A DNA stretch of 64,000 nt from Crossaster papposus. Its lineage: Eukaryota > Echinodermata > Asteroidea > Velatida > Solasteridae. Positions 12,599 through 25,200 of this stretch are shown here, piece by piece; positions within the stretch are counted from its first letter, which is position 1; each line of letters opens with the position of its first letter. The stretch covers positions 744,001 through 808,000 of the forward strand of contig JBAIAA010000650.1 of the NCBI GenBank assembly GCA_037893245.1. Direction: 5' to 3'. The notes beneath the pieces are model-generated. The model was given only the letters and a program-made list of their open reading frames with translations. It was not told the origin of the DNA and searched no databases. A program made the translations under genes and the position numbers.

Positions 12599-12710
12599 TA
12601 GTCCGAGTTACTGGACTCGAGTTATCGCTTTTTTTACATTTGGACATGATCTGGCGCTATGTCCAAATGTTAAAAAAGCTATATTAACTAGAGTCCAGTA
12701 ACTCGAACTA
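12599..12710. mobile_element. 112-bp foldback MITE with 9-bp target duplication
   Basis: Arms of ~50 bp (TAGTCCGAGTTACTGGACTC at the left and its complement at the right, continuing through TTTACATTTGGACAT) pair across an 11-base loop. The 9-bp duplication GTGTGTCTC sits exactly outside both ends (12590-12598, 12711-12719). The 9-bp duplication suggests Mutator-type mobilisation. It lies in the first intron. Confidence 0.85.
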
Positions 12711-12803
12711 GTGTGTCTCCAGCGCTACATGAAAATCTGATGTCATTATCTGATGAGCATTGTAGCTGGAGTTATTAATACTCGAGCTAAGCTTGCCAAG
12801 TTA

Positions 12804-13145
12804 GGCATAAAAAAAAATGTTATGTTGGCGTAATATAACCCGATCGACCCTAAAAATACGGCCGACCCCTTTTTTTTTTTTTTCAAGGGACGAAATTTAA
12901 TGATTAAAATCTATATAAATCTAGTTATAAATACGTTTGAAACCATTTCTGACCGTTTCTCATTGTTGTGTGTGTGGATTGTGTATATATTGAACCTGGA
13001 CACGCTATCGTGTATCACTACCGGCTCAAACAATTATAAAACATATCATTTTCATTGCTGGGAGCATGGAGCTATGAAGAGATTAGCTCCATCCACCCTA
13101 TTTTTTGGGCCCGTTACGCCAACATAACATTTTTTTTTTTATGCC
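12804..13145. mobile_element. Harbinger-like MITE (TTA target duplication)
   Basis: Ends GGCATAAAAAAAAATGTTAT and inverted ATAACATTTTT...ATGCC continue to TGTTGGCGTAA on both sides, giving ~30-bp terminal inverted repeats. They are flanked by TTA at 12801-12803 and 13146-13148. A 3-bp TTA duplication is the PIF/Harbinger signature. The ~280-bp interior is non-coding. Confidence 0.8.
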
Positions 13146-13267
13146 TTAGAGTTAGAGTACATCATAGTTCATACTCATCATAGTACATGTTTTCTTCCCC
13201 CTTCCCCCAAACTACAAAAGATACACATTGTTAATTAACGGACGAACCCTGGACAGGTTGTGGAACC

Positions 13268-16200
13268 ATGGATGCCTTGATCAAAGCTGTGCAGTCGAAG
13301 GTGACTGAAGCTGGCAACTTGCAGTGTTTAGACATATCCTTTGATAAATAAAATAGTATTGGTCAAACAAACAAACAAACAAATTAAATATGTAACACTA
13401 TGGTTGGTCATATTAAAGCTTGAAACTTCCAGCTCCAAATGTAGTTCATCTCATAACATGGTATTAAAGAAATAATGAATGTTGCACAAATGTAAAGATA
13501 CTTTTATCCAAGTGAATTGTGATCCTTAACGATCACACTGTGTCATGGGAACCGTGGTACCAGACTTGAGCAATGGCAAATATGCGTTCGCCCTGGTGCA
13601 TTGTCCAGCCGTTGGCACAAAGGGGTAAGTGTATGTACACCAGGGGCCAATTGCATGGAGCTGCTAAGCACACAAATTTGCTTAGCACAAACAAGTTGTG
13701 CACAGTAAAAATGGGTTACCAGCAAAAACAATATCATGTGAACATTTGGTTTGTAACTCTGTTTTTGACAAGGACAAAAATTGATATGCTAAGCAAATTG
13801 TTGTGCTTAGCAGCTCTGTGAAATTGAACCCTAACCCTAGCCCACAATCCTTAAAAACCCAATGTTTTGTTGGAATCTGTTGGGGAGTGTTGGAGTGGGT
13901 ACTGCACTAGTAACCATGCTTTACATAAGGTCCGGCTAGGCATACGACCAAAATTGAGTCCAACAATTTGGCGGTGTGAGTGAGTTTCCATGTGATGTTT
14001 CTAAATTTGGTACCCTGTGGAGACCTGAACACAATGTCGACAATGGGAGTGAAAAGGTCTCCACAGGGTAATTTCTATAGATGAATAGGTCTCCACAAGA
14101 AATTTCACTCAAATTACTCCAAACTTAGGGTTATGGTATGGGTTAGGGTTAGTGTTTGGGTTAGAGTATAATTTAGGGCATATTGGGTCAAAATTTCCAC
14201 CCAGGAAATTAATTGTGGTTAAAATAGGAGCATTTTGAAAAACGTGCTTGACTTTCTAACCATTTTGTACACGAGAAAAAAAGAGATGTCTCCACAAGAA
14301 TACAAATTTGAGGATGTATGTTTGATTTTGCAGTGAGTGTAATATATTTCTCTGGGATGTTCTTATCTACTATATACAGCTTGTTTGTGTACCTTTGTCA
14401 ACTGCCAGTCAAGGTTTCCAGTGACCTAACGTTGTCGAAAGTCATTGCCATCACTGGGGAGTTTCAGTACGTAATAGGTGAGTGGTGAAAACTCGTTGGT
14501 TTTCCTTTTTTATGTTTATCTCTGTTTTTGTTTACTTTATAATGTGATCACTGTATTGTCACAAATTACCATATGCTATTAAACAAAATATTCACTTCAG
14601 TTGGTTCAGAAGTGCTAAGGCCATTAACAAAAACAAATATCGATTATGCATTTGTTTGTTCCCCGGGTTTGAGCGGAGAGTGAAAAAATGATAAAAAAAA
14701 GTGTGGAGCTGCCCTTTACAGTGCAGCCATAATGTTTCGCCCAGAATTAACTTTATTAGGTATTAGGACCCGAAAGTTCTCGAACAAAATTCCGTCTTTC
14801 AGTTTTAGTGAGAGAAAAGAATATTGTCAAATACATTTGAGAGCGGGCGCTCTACAGTAAGATGCTATCGATTGCCTACAACGATCTCTATCGATCACCG
14901 ACGCCTTGAGCCAAGACTACTCTCAGTAATCACTCTGGTTCACAAGTGACAGTAACAAAAATATTTGTAAAAGATCAATTTACAACTGTTGAATTTGAAT
15001 ACAGGGGCCAATTTCACGGAGCTGCTAAGCACAAAAAATTGCTTAGCACAACAAAATATTTGCTCATTAAAAACAAGTTATCAGCCAAAATTCTACGTGT
15101 TTTTCATGATAAGCAAAACACCAGCTGATTATCAATCAAAAACAATAAAGATCATGTGAAAACCTTGTTTTTACCAAGGACAAATTTTCATGCTAAGCAA
15201 ATTTTTGTGCTTAGCAGCTCCGTGAAATTCGAGCGATTCACATTACCTAGAAGCTGCCGTTGGAGGCGCAAATCCTGCTATACCCGCAGTGCATCATGGG
15301 GAAAAGTCGGCATCAGTTTGAAAAACGGTATTCATTTTGCATGAACTCATCAGTTTTTACGTCTTTTTGGACGCGCACGATTAAAGTTCCAATTTTTTTC
15401 TGCAAATAACAATGTTTTAATCAACGACGCTTCCGGATACATTTAACTTTGTGTTGTACCTCGCGTGAACAATGAAAAATAGATATTTCACTACAGTATG
15501 ATATACGGAAGAAGTCGACCGTAAAGTTTAAAAGTTGCTCTTTTGAGTCAAACGCTTGGTGGCGCACTGCATTGTGAATCGCCCGAATTGGCCCCAGATG
15601 TTAACGTGAATCTGTCAGAAACGGTGCCATGCAGCACTCGAGCATTCACTGCTACCATGGTTGCGACAAGATAAAGATCTTGGGGGAAGCTATTCATTAC
15701 AGAGTAGATATACCGTGCCTACGTGCGCAGTGAATTATCCCTAGTTCCAAATTTAGAACGCTTAAAATTATTATTTCCTCTCTTAAAGGTAGGATACACC
15801 AATTGGTAATTGCTTGAATTATCATGAATAGGTGGATTTTATAGGTTGTATTTTATAGTAAATATTGTTTAACTGACCTGTCCGAAGTTTTACAATCACG
15901 GATGCTGATAATAGCGAGAAATACGGCATTCCTTTTCAACCAGTGTCGGGCAGCTATTCTTATGTTGTTCTTGTTTTTTCACGATCGCCGTCCGGCCATT
16001 AACATTTTTTAGTAAAAATCATTTTGTTTAAAACAATTACAGGATATCTAGCGCAAACATTTTACTGGATGCCTAGAATCATTATTTACTTTCATATAAG
16101 TAAGATACTTCTTGATAATTCGGTAGTAAATATTTTTGATATAAATTGCAAATGGTGTACCTTTAAGATAAGGGGGGGGGGGGGGACACATAAAACAATG

Positions 16201-19200
16201 TGATTTAATATGTCTTCAGTCGCACCTGGGGATTATTGCGTCAGTTGTGTAGCATTGACGTCAGACGCTAATATAATACACTTGTAAGATAGTGAGTCAT
16301 TGTTGTTCGCCCAGCTTCCCCAACTTCAATGGATGATTTTGAGACATTAATTGATTTAGTCTGTGGGTGTGGGCCTGTTATTGTCGTAGCGGAGACTAAT
16401 TACATTATCTTTCATTTTCAGTTTTCTTGACGATAGGTTTTGTGTTGATGGGTACTTTCCCTTTTGCAATCAGAAAAAAACGTCTGCAGTCTTGTTTTAA
16501 GCAGCAAACCGGGGAGAACGAGACTGGCTAGGTTCACCCAATTTCTAGTTTATTAAGAAAAATAATTGATTGAAACATTGTAAGTATTCTACCGAATATC
16601 TTCTATTTTTATGTGTCAACCAAAAATAATTGTAACAAGGTATCAAATGTAGAAGTTTAGCACTTTACACCTTAACTTTCTCACCCCAAAAAAGTCCTCC
16701 CAAATCCCCCCTTCTTTTGTGACCTGTTAAACTCCTGGCATTAATTTACCCCCATTCATGTCTGCGCCCCTTGGGATAATTAATCATATTGTACATGTCT
16801 GAAGTAGTCAGCAATGAGTCATACTGATCGGCCTAAAACAAAACAAAATCTAAGCCACAAGTCCTTAAAATAGTCGAGGTTTTTAATGTGCCTTTCCTTA
16901 TTTTCGTGAACTCCTTACGCACTGGTACCGTACATGAGTAAGAACTTTATGGTTTTGGAGTCAGCAATTTAGGAAGTTATTTTAGTTAGAAGTGGAAGTG
17001 AAGGGACTCCAATTCCCAGGGAATCTTCTTGTAGAAACTTATAAACGTAACTCTGTACGGAGCACTTCAAGGGGTAAGTGAGTGCTTTCCCAGTGTTTTG
17101 GGCGTTTCTCATCAGTGTAGTGAATCTAAACAGCAAAGATATGGCTTGCAGTGTGCCCCTTTGCCTTGCCAATTCAAAGTAAACTCGCAACACGCTTTTG
17201 CCAAGCAGACAAAAGAGATGGGAATACGTAATTTGTACGTAAAGTCTGCAAGGTGATGAATTTTAGTTTTGATCAATTGTTTTGCCAGTGTGTATTTGTT
17301 AAAATTTCATGGGGTGGTGGTTAGGGAGGGAGGGAGGGGGGGGGGGGGGGGGTGATCGAAAGAGTTTTAAGATACAGTACAGTTTAAATAGTGACTCTCC
17401 TGGCATATGTTACTGTATAGAACAGGTGATGTAAAATCATCTTAACCAGTTCGCGCCGGATGACTTATATAAACGCACAAATTTCTCCAAATTCAAAACG
17501 GATGACGCATAAACACGCCAAGTTCAAGTTCGGAAATGTATGTCAGCAGCGCGCAAGGCCGGAAATGCGTGGGTGTGCTTCCCGGCACTATCAGCCTGAA
17601 CCCGCTTCGGATCGAGTTTCGTTAAAAATAATCCCGCCCGTCGGCTCGGCGATGTTAAAATAATCCCGGCGCGAACTAATTAAACCACTCAACCAACGAG
17701 CTTGCCGGGGTCAGTCTTAAAATTGCACAAACGACTGCACATTCATGTACACAATCCTAATTGACATGGTATTATTTTTTTTTTATTATTTTTTTTATAA
17801 TTCACCCTGAAGTTATAAACCATGATTGACCAACTTGGCTTGTTTATCAGTAAATATGTCCCCTAGCTGTAAACATGTCAGTCAGGAAACTTGTAGATTT
17901 TTTTTTTTTTTGCCATCTGACACATGACTTCGACCTGAAGCTACCCTAAAAATCATTAAGATGAAATCATATGGTTCACTCGCTCCTTGGAATTGGTCCT
18001 GTTATTGTTAACCAGCCATGAATGACGAGGCTGACATATCAAGGAATGTCCAGATGTAATCATGATAGGAAGTAGGAAGTTGAGTCCAGGGTCAGGTCAT
18101 GTCATGTCATGTCATGTCACTGTTGGTCCAGAGAACAGTGCAGTAATTCGTGCCCACTCTGTAGTCGAGCTTCATTTTCCGTGTGGATACTCTGAACAGG
18201 ATGAGCAGAAGTTGAGATATAATGTAGTTTGGTGGATTCACTCTTTACGTGTTCATTGGTGAGTAAAAAAGTGAAAACCTTGAGCGTAAACATTATACAT
18301 CCTGTGCGTCATTGCTCAAGATGAGTCGGATCATTGTTGGGAGGTTTTGAACGTGAGAAAAGAAGTTTACAAACGGCAGTGCAAGTAGTCAATGGAATTT
18401 AATATGTACACATGTACAATGGTCAAACTGGAATTACTGTACATGTGTTCATGGAGATTTGGTGATACATAAACATTTGTACATGTACATGTGTATGTAC
18501 GTATACGTGTAAGTTGACCGGTACATGCACTTACTCAATTACATTTGTACATACATTTGTAGGTGGATATATATTGTTTGGTTTGCTGTATATTTTGCTG
18601 GCTGTACGTTTAAGTTTATGATTTTACATGTCAATACGCAACTTGAGGGTGTGACCTTTGGAACTTTTTAAAGGCTGTGCGCATAGGGTGCCCTCTAGTG
18701 ACAGATATATTTGCTCACAAATGTGCGAGACGTAACAGCTGGAACCATTTTCCGTTGCGCATGTTTGTTTGCCACTGCAAACTAATGCACAACGTGCACT
18801 AATCTAAAGAATATTACTACATTGTTAGTAACTCTTTTTTGGCAGGTGCTCCAACAGTAGATCAGTCCATCTTGCAGGTCAAGATCAACTCCCCAGACTC
18901 TGTCTTGGTCCTTGAGGTTCCGTTCGAGCCTCGATCCTCCAACTTCTTCATGAACATCAAGAAGTGTGCCAACGGTAAGCCACGATGTTACGCAGCCCCT
19001 ATCAATAACATACACACTTGCGGCATGTTTGAAATCTCAATTGTTTTCACCAAAATCTTCCGAGTTCTTCGTTACTGTTTCGCCAAAATTTGAACACTGC
19101 ATTTCTCATAAAAATAGACACCTCGACAAAAAAAATTATTGAAAAAAAATAGATTCTAAAAATCTTCAATAGCGTTTCCGGACTTAAAAGAGTTCTACAC

Positions 19201-22200
19201 ATGTACACGTTTGTTTCCGTGTATCTATAGTATTATCCCTGAAATAAGGTTGTAGTTTTAGTATCGCTCCATCACAATTTGTAGAAACTCTTCTTATTGT
19301 CCAGCATTTATACTTCATTGTGCCAGGCTTTTGTTTTTCCAAAAACAATCTTCCATTCAACCCACAGGCATTGTGTATTTTATACTATTAATGACTTGTG
19401 AAAGAGTAGTTTTGGAACTCACAAATTTGTCTTCTTTTTTTTTTTTTTTTTTTTTCCTCTTTAGTGTGTGTTGAGCGGATGAAGCAGAACATAACACCGC
19501 AGTTTGAATGGCTGGACAAGTACAGAGCCCAGCTCGTCGCGGCGTTGGGCTCTCCCCAGGATCCATTCGGGCCGGCTACCTTCTACGCGTCGATGCCGGC
19601 TAACAGTCCAACCCAAACGAGTCGGTCGCCTTTGGGAGATCCTTTTCCGGATCCGTTTGACGATCTGGCGAGTAGCCGCGCACCTAACAGGACTAGCGAG
19701 TATCTGAACTTGGAGGAGCGGAACTCGGAACTCTTGTCTTCGGGTCCCAACCCGGCGTTGCGGAACTCAAACTCTGCCAACACTCTGCCGGCATTGTCCG
19801 GCCAGAACAGTTACGTGAATTGCCCGAAGGACCCCGGATTTTTCGTGGATTTAGAGGGAAACATTTTAACGCCACCGGCATTCGTTCATCCGGCACCGCC
19901 AACGGATGATCCGTCAGGTGAGAATTTTTTTTTTTTAAATCCCAATCCTCAAATTTTTTTTGCAAAATGCAGGATTTTGCAGGATTGAGGTCACTTGGAA
20001 GTTGATGCATCGAAGGATTTGCAGGATTGGGTGGCGTTTGGGGTTTTTGCAACTGGAGAATAATGCAGGATCCAGGTCATTATGCCTAAACTACTGCTGA
20101 ATGATTTTGCAGGATTGAGATTAGGTATTTATCTAAATGAGGGTTTTTGAGGATTGATGTTAGGCACATTTAACCAATTTCCGCAAATAGTGTGCGCAAG
20201 TGTTCAAATGACACGCGGCGCACGCATTGTGGCGTTACTATTTGTATGTTCAGTGCGTGAATAATCCGCTAGCTGAGAACGCGTCCCTAACACAGATTGT
20301 TGTCACAATTCAAAATTTGAATTGAAATCGAAATCTTAGAATATTGTTTTCTCAGAATTTGCAGTATTCACAGATTGAAAAACATCATCAGGTTGTTTGT
20401 CAAGCATCTTTCTTTATATTTTGAGCACAATTTTCTGCTTCAAACGATAAAATTGCACAACCGACAAATGGTATATCGTCCAAATGTTTTGGAGCTGTAG
20501 TCAATATGGTTATGGTTAAAGATTGCTCTATATAATTGTCAAAGTAGTTTTTTGTTTAGTATTATTCGCTGCTTTGGCACCCTTAAGAATCTATAATGGT
20601 TTGGTATGGAACAATAGTTTTATCTGGGTTTCCTGTGTTAAAAATACAATGTATTCACTGCAGAAGTTCAAATTCAAAGGATATTACATGTACATACCAT
20701 GCGCGGATCCAGGGGGGGGGGCGCACCCGGCGCGCGCCCCCCCTAAAAAAATCTCGAGAAGATTGAGAAGATCTCGGCGTTGGGGCTTCGCGCCTCCTGC
20801 GCTCCCATATCTTCTCCCAATATATTATGTTGACAATTTTTGGCGCCCCCTCTAACCGAAATTCCTGGATCCGCCCCTGCATACACTTAGTTGGGGTTCA
20901 AAGACTACATGCTACATTTCCTGTCTCTGTCATGTTACTAATTTCAAGTTCGGAATTTATTTATTTGATTTTGGCCTTGTGTTGGCTGCGTACGTGTGCA
21001 CTTGTGCAGAGGGTGTGCGAATTTACATGTAAATGTTGGTCATTACATAAAACATGTACATGTATGTATAAATAAAAACCTTGCGTACATGTACATGTAC
21101 TGTATGTTTGTAAATCATCAATCAACAATGCTTGTTGGGGATATTCTCATCGGTGCACCGTATTTATGTTGACCAAAATTGCTATGGGTACCTCTGCCCT
21201 ACATGTAATTCACCTAACAATAGAAAGCTCCCCCATAATGCGGTAAGCAATCGAGGCACCTAGGCGTGCACACACGGAGACTGCATTTCAAAAATAACTT
21301 CATGGAAAACCATCTGTCAGGCCTGATCAACTCGGACATTTTTTGTTATGTAAAACGCAGCTTGCACTGCAAAAGCTTTGTTAAAAAAAGAAAAAAAAAG
21401 AAAGAAAGGAAGCGACACGCTTGCACATAAAATACAGTATTTAGGCTTGGTGGGTGACTGGTTTATTAGAAATGTATTTTTAGTTCCTCATTTTGTGAAG
21501 CTTGTACATGTACATGTACATTTGTACCATTTAACGGTCACAAAATCAATGTATATGTAGTTTGATATTTAGAATTTCTTTTTTCGGGATCTAATTGTCA
21601 AGAATGTAGAAGTTAACCTATTTTGTGTGGTGTTTGAGTGTAAAATTGTAACTTAGTGTACATGAAAAACCAAAAAAAGAAATGTATATGAAAACAACTT
21701 TTCAGGAATGCATCGACGTTCAGCCATTCGTAGGGGTGAGTTCAAAACCAGAATTCAATTTTGATTGAAGATAACAACAGTTGACCTGTCTGTAATGCCC
21801 CCTTTTTTCTTCCATTTGTTTATTTATTTTGCCCTCTGGTCTCCGTTTTATAATGCTCAACAGATGTTTGCTCCTGCCTCGAACTGAATGGCATTTTTTG
21901 GCCTGTCGTGCATGACCAATTGTTCTACTGACCGGTCAACTTGTTCAAGAGATTCTCTCTTTTTTGTCTTCCTATAGCCAGTCCGTGGAGGCAAAGTGAC
22001 AGCTTGTCCGATTCCAACAGAATATCCTCTTCATCAAGCTCCAGTAAGTGCCCTGGAATTTCTTCCCTTGTTTTCTAGATCATCCAGAGGGGAGATTGGT
22101 CGGTTTTGAATGAGGGAAATAATGGCATTTTACTTTTTTGTACATGTACATGTACATACACGTTTGTTTATGGTGTCAATCGAGGAGTTTCCTTTGTTCC

Positions 22201-25200
22201 TCTTGAAAATTTCCTTTGTTTGTACTCTAACGTTTTCTGACGGCTCTCATTGGTTTTGTACACGAATCTCAATCGAGGTCGTCCTCGATTCTAACCCTAA
22301 CCCCCATTCACCTTCGTGTCGCCAGGTATGTGTCCTCCATTTACACCATAAACAGACGCATGTATGTATGTATGTATGTATGTATGTATGTATGTATGTA
22401 TCACTGTAGTTGGACAATTATGTGATAGCATTGGAGCGGAGGCAGATTTTTGAGTGTTATGATCTTTAAAAATAAAATATAAAAAATGGCCGCCAAAATC
22501 CATGTACTGGTTATCACATATAATTACTCCGTTAACAAGCTTATTGGTTGCCATTTTGAAGAAAACAAAAAATGAAAACGATCGAGAACACCAAAAGCTG
22601 CCATAGCTAAATCTGCAATGTTATCACACATTTTTCAACTATAGGTGTGCATACCTTGCCAAAAATTGCAAAACATTAGTCCTCTCAATTATTTATTACC
22701 GGTGGCTCAATTTTTAGACTAAGGCTAATGGCCTAATCTGAAATTAAAAAAAATATATTTTAGTTTTTTTCTTTGACTGGATTTTATTATTTTATTACTG
22801 TGGAATGTATCATTTTATTGTTTACTTTGCTAAAGTGGTGTCCATGTATCATTATCTCCAGCCTGCATCAAACATGAACATGTATTGCAGAGTGTTCATC
22901 ACTTTGTAGAAATGTGGAATTTTGAAGCTGTTGTTTAGTTGTTGTAAGAAATCCTGCTTGGACCCTCACCCTCCAGGGTATGTTGGCTAGAAAAACTCTG
23001 TTATATCGTGAAATAGGTCATGAAGAGTGGATATTTATTTGGGTTTCAGGTTCTGAGTCTAAAACTGTGGGCTCGTTACGAGGTTTCGAGGATGACTTCA
23101 GCGATGTTAGAGTGTCGACGTTGAAGCCGACTGGTACTCAGTATGAGAACGCCTCCATGGCCTCAATGACCATGTCCAGCTCCACCGGTTCCTTTGAATC
23201 GTTTACGGACCAGTCCTCAAAATCGTCTACCCTGTAAGAATGGTTTTCTCGCTAATTAAATGACATTTTTGTAAATACAAAATTGCTTTTGGCAACCAAA
23301 AATAAATAAAAAATATTGAAATTTTATGACATTTTTACAACCATTACTTTGCTCTAACCAGCAGATTTATAAATTGTTCACTTCTAACTTCTTTTAAAAA
23401 CACAGTATAAAGTATTGTAAAGCTTATAATTTTCTCCTCCCCCCCCCCCCCTTTTTTTTTTTTGGGGGGGGGGGACTTGGGGGGGACGGAGGTTACTTGC
23501 TAGTTGCTTGCATTACTTCCCTATCATTTGTGCTTGAAACATTTACTGAATCTTTCAAAACCTGGAATTCTGCAAGAACGCATCGGCACGATCCGTGCAC
23601 GTCAACTTCACGAGGTATCACGCCCTTTGCAAAAATATAGTTGCTGTGCTCTGTTTCTCTCTCTCTATCCTACAAAATCTTCTAAAAACCTCCTCGTAAA
23701 AACTTGTGGATCCCTTTTTGCCTGTTCGACAATCCAGCATCCCTGAAGACGACATGGACTTTGGCGGCTACGCCACGATCAAGCCCGTCTTCAAGCCTGC
23801 GGGCATCCACCCGGATATCCTGAAGCGACGAGAGGCCGACTACACCTTCCCCCACGACTTCCGCGTCTTCGTGGGGACTTGGAATGTGAACGGGCAGACG
23901 GCCTCGGAGGACCTGGGACCCTGGCTGAACGTGGACAAGAAGCAGGCGGACATCTACGCCGTCGGCTTCCAGGAGCTGGACCTGAGCAAAGAGGCGTTCC
24001 TCTTCAACGATTCGGCCCGGGAGGAAGAGTGGCACAAGGCTATCGAGAAGACGCTACACCGGGTCGGTGTCTACATCAAGGTACATCTTAAAGGCAGCAT
24101 ACACCATTTGCTTTTGCTGTAAATTTCGAAAAAGGGATGGGCTAGGGGATTTTTATTTTTATAGTAAATATTGTTACGCTGACCTACTTATGTTCATAGA
24201 TACTGGAAAAACCAAGCCAAAAAAGCTGTTCTAAGTGATCTGGTTCCTTGACTACCTTAAGACGAAAGAGCAATTTATAGACATCAGTGAATCGTTTAGA
24301 ATCCAAGAGAATCGTTGGCTAGTACCAATTGTTCTTCCTTTCTGCTTCAGATCAAGCTGATTCGTCTTGTGGGAATGATGCTGTTGGTTTTCGCCAAGGA
24401 GAGACACGCCCCTTTTATCCGTGATGTCATCGCCGACACGGTGGGCACGGGCATCATGGGTAAAATGGTACGCAGAACGTCCAGAAATAACCAGCGCTTT
24501 ATTTAATTAGGCCACCTTTGCATACAAACAGATCAGTCAAGTTTGGAGACTGACACATACTAGCCCATCATCAATTCTGATGTGTAACCGGAACTGGGCT
24601 ACTCTGAAACAGGGTTGTAGTCGAGTCTCTGCAAGTCCGTTCACAAGTCCTTTCGTGAAGCCAGTCACAAGTCCCTTCATAAAGGCAGTCACAAGTAACT
24701 GGATGAACAATGGCAAAGGAATGCTTTTGTCAAAGCTGATTTGAATAGCTTGTGATTTGAATTGGAACTGAAGGACTTGTGATAGACTTACAGGCACTTG
24801 TGATAGACTTACAGGCACTTGTGATAGACTTACAGGCACTTGTGATGGACTCGACTACATCCCTGCTCTGCAATGACTTTGTAGTTGTTCATCTACACGT
24901 AATTCAAGATGTGATTCAAGAGTTAGCAATAAAGTGCTTGCATGTCCTTCTCATTTTATTCATTGCCTTTTAAAAGGGAAATAAAGGAGGTGTCGCCGTG
25001 AGGTTTGAGTTCCACAACACGTCGTTCTGCTTCGTCAACTCTCACCTAGCAGCTCATATGGAGGAATTTGAAAGGAGGAATCAGGTAGGGAGGGCGGGGC
25101 TTAAAATAAAAAGAGGTCATATTCAAATGTCGTTCCTCAAATCTTTGCCACTTTGAATATAAACATCCTGAAATTCTCTCCCAACTTTTTCTGATTGTAG

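Noticed and set aside
12220-12687. 155-codon frame between the OCRL leader exon and its ATG exon
   Set aside because: It crosses the 112-bp foldback MITE, has no recognisable domain and does not fit the splice phases.
13301-13327. Conventional GT donors for the first OCRL coding exon (AAG/GTGACT, GCA/GTGTTT, AGT/GTTTAG)
   Set aside because: The stronger sites give the wrong phase for the next exon, and the only phase-compatible one is weak. The ATATCCTTT donor with TCCTTAAC branch explains phase and homology better.
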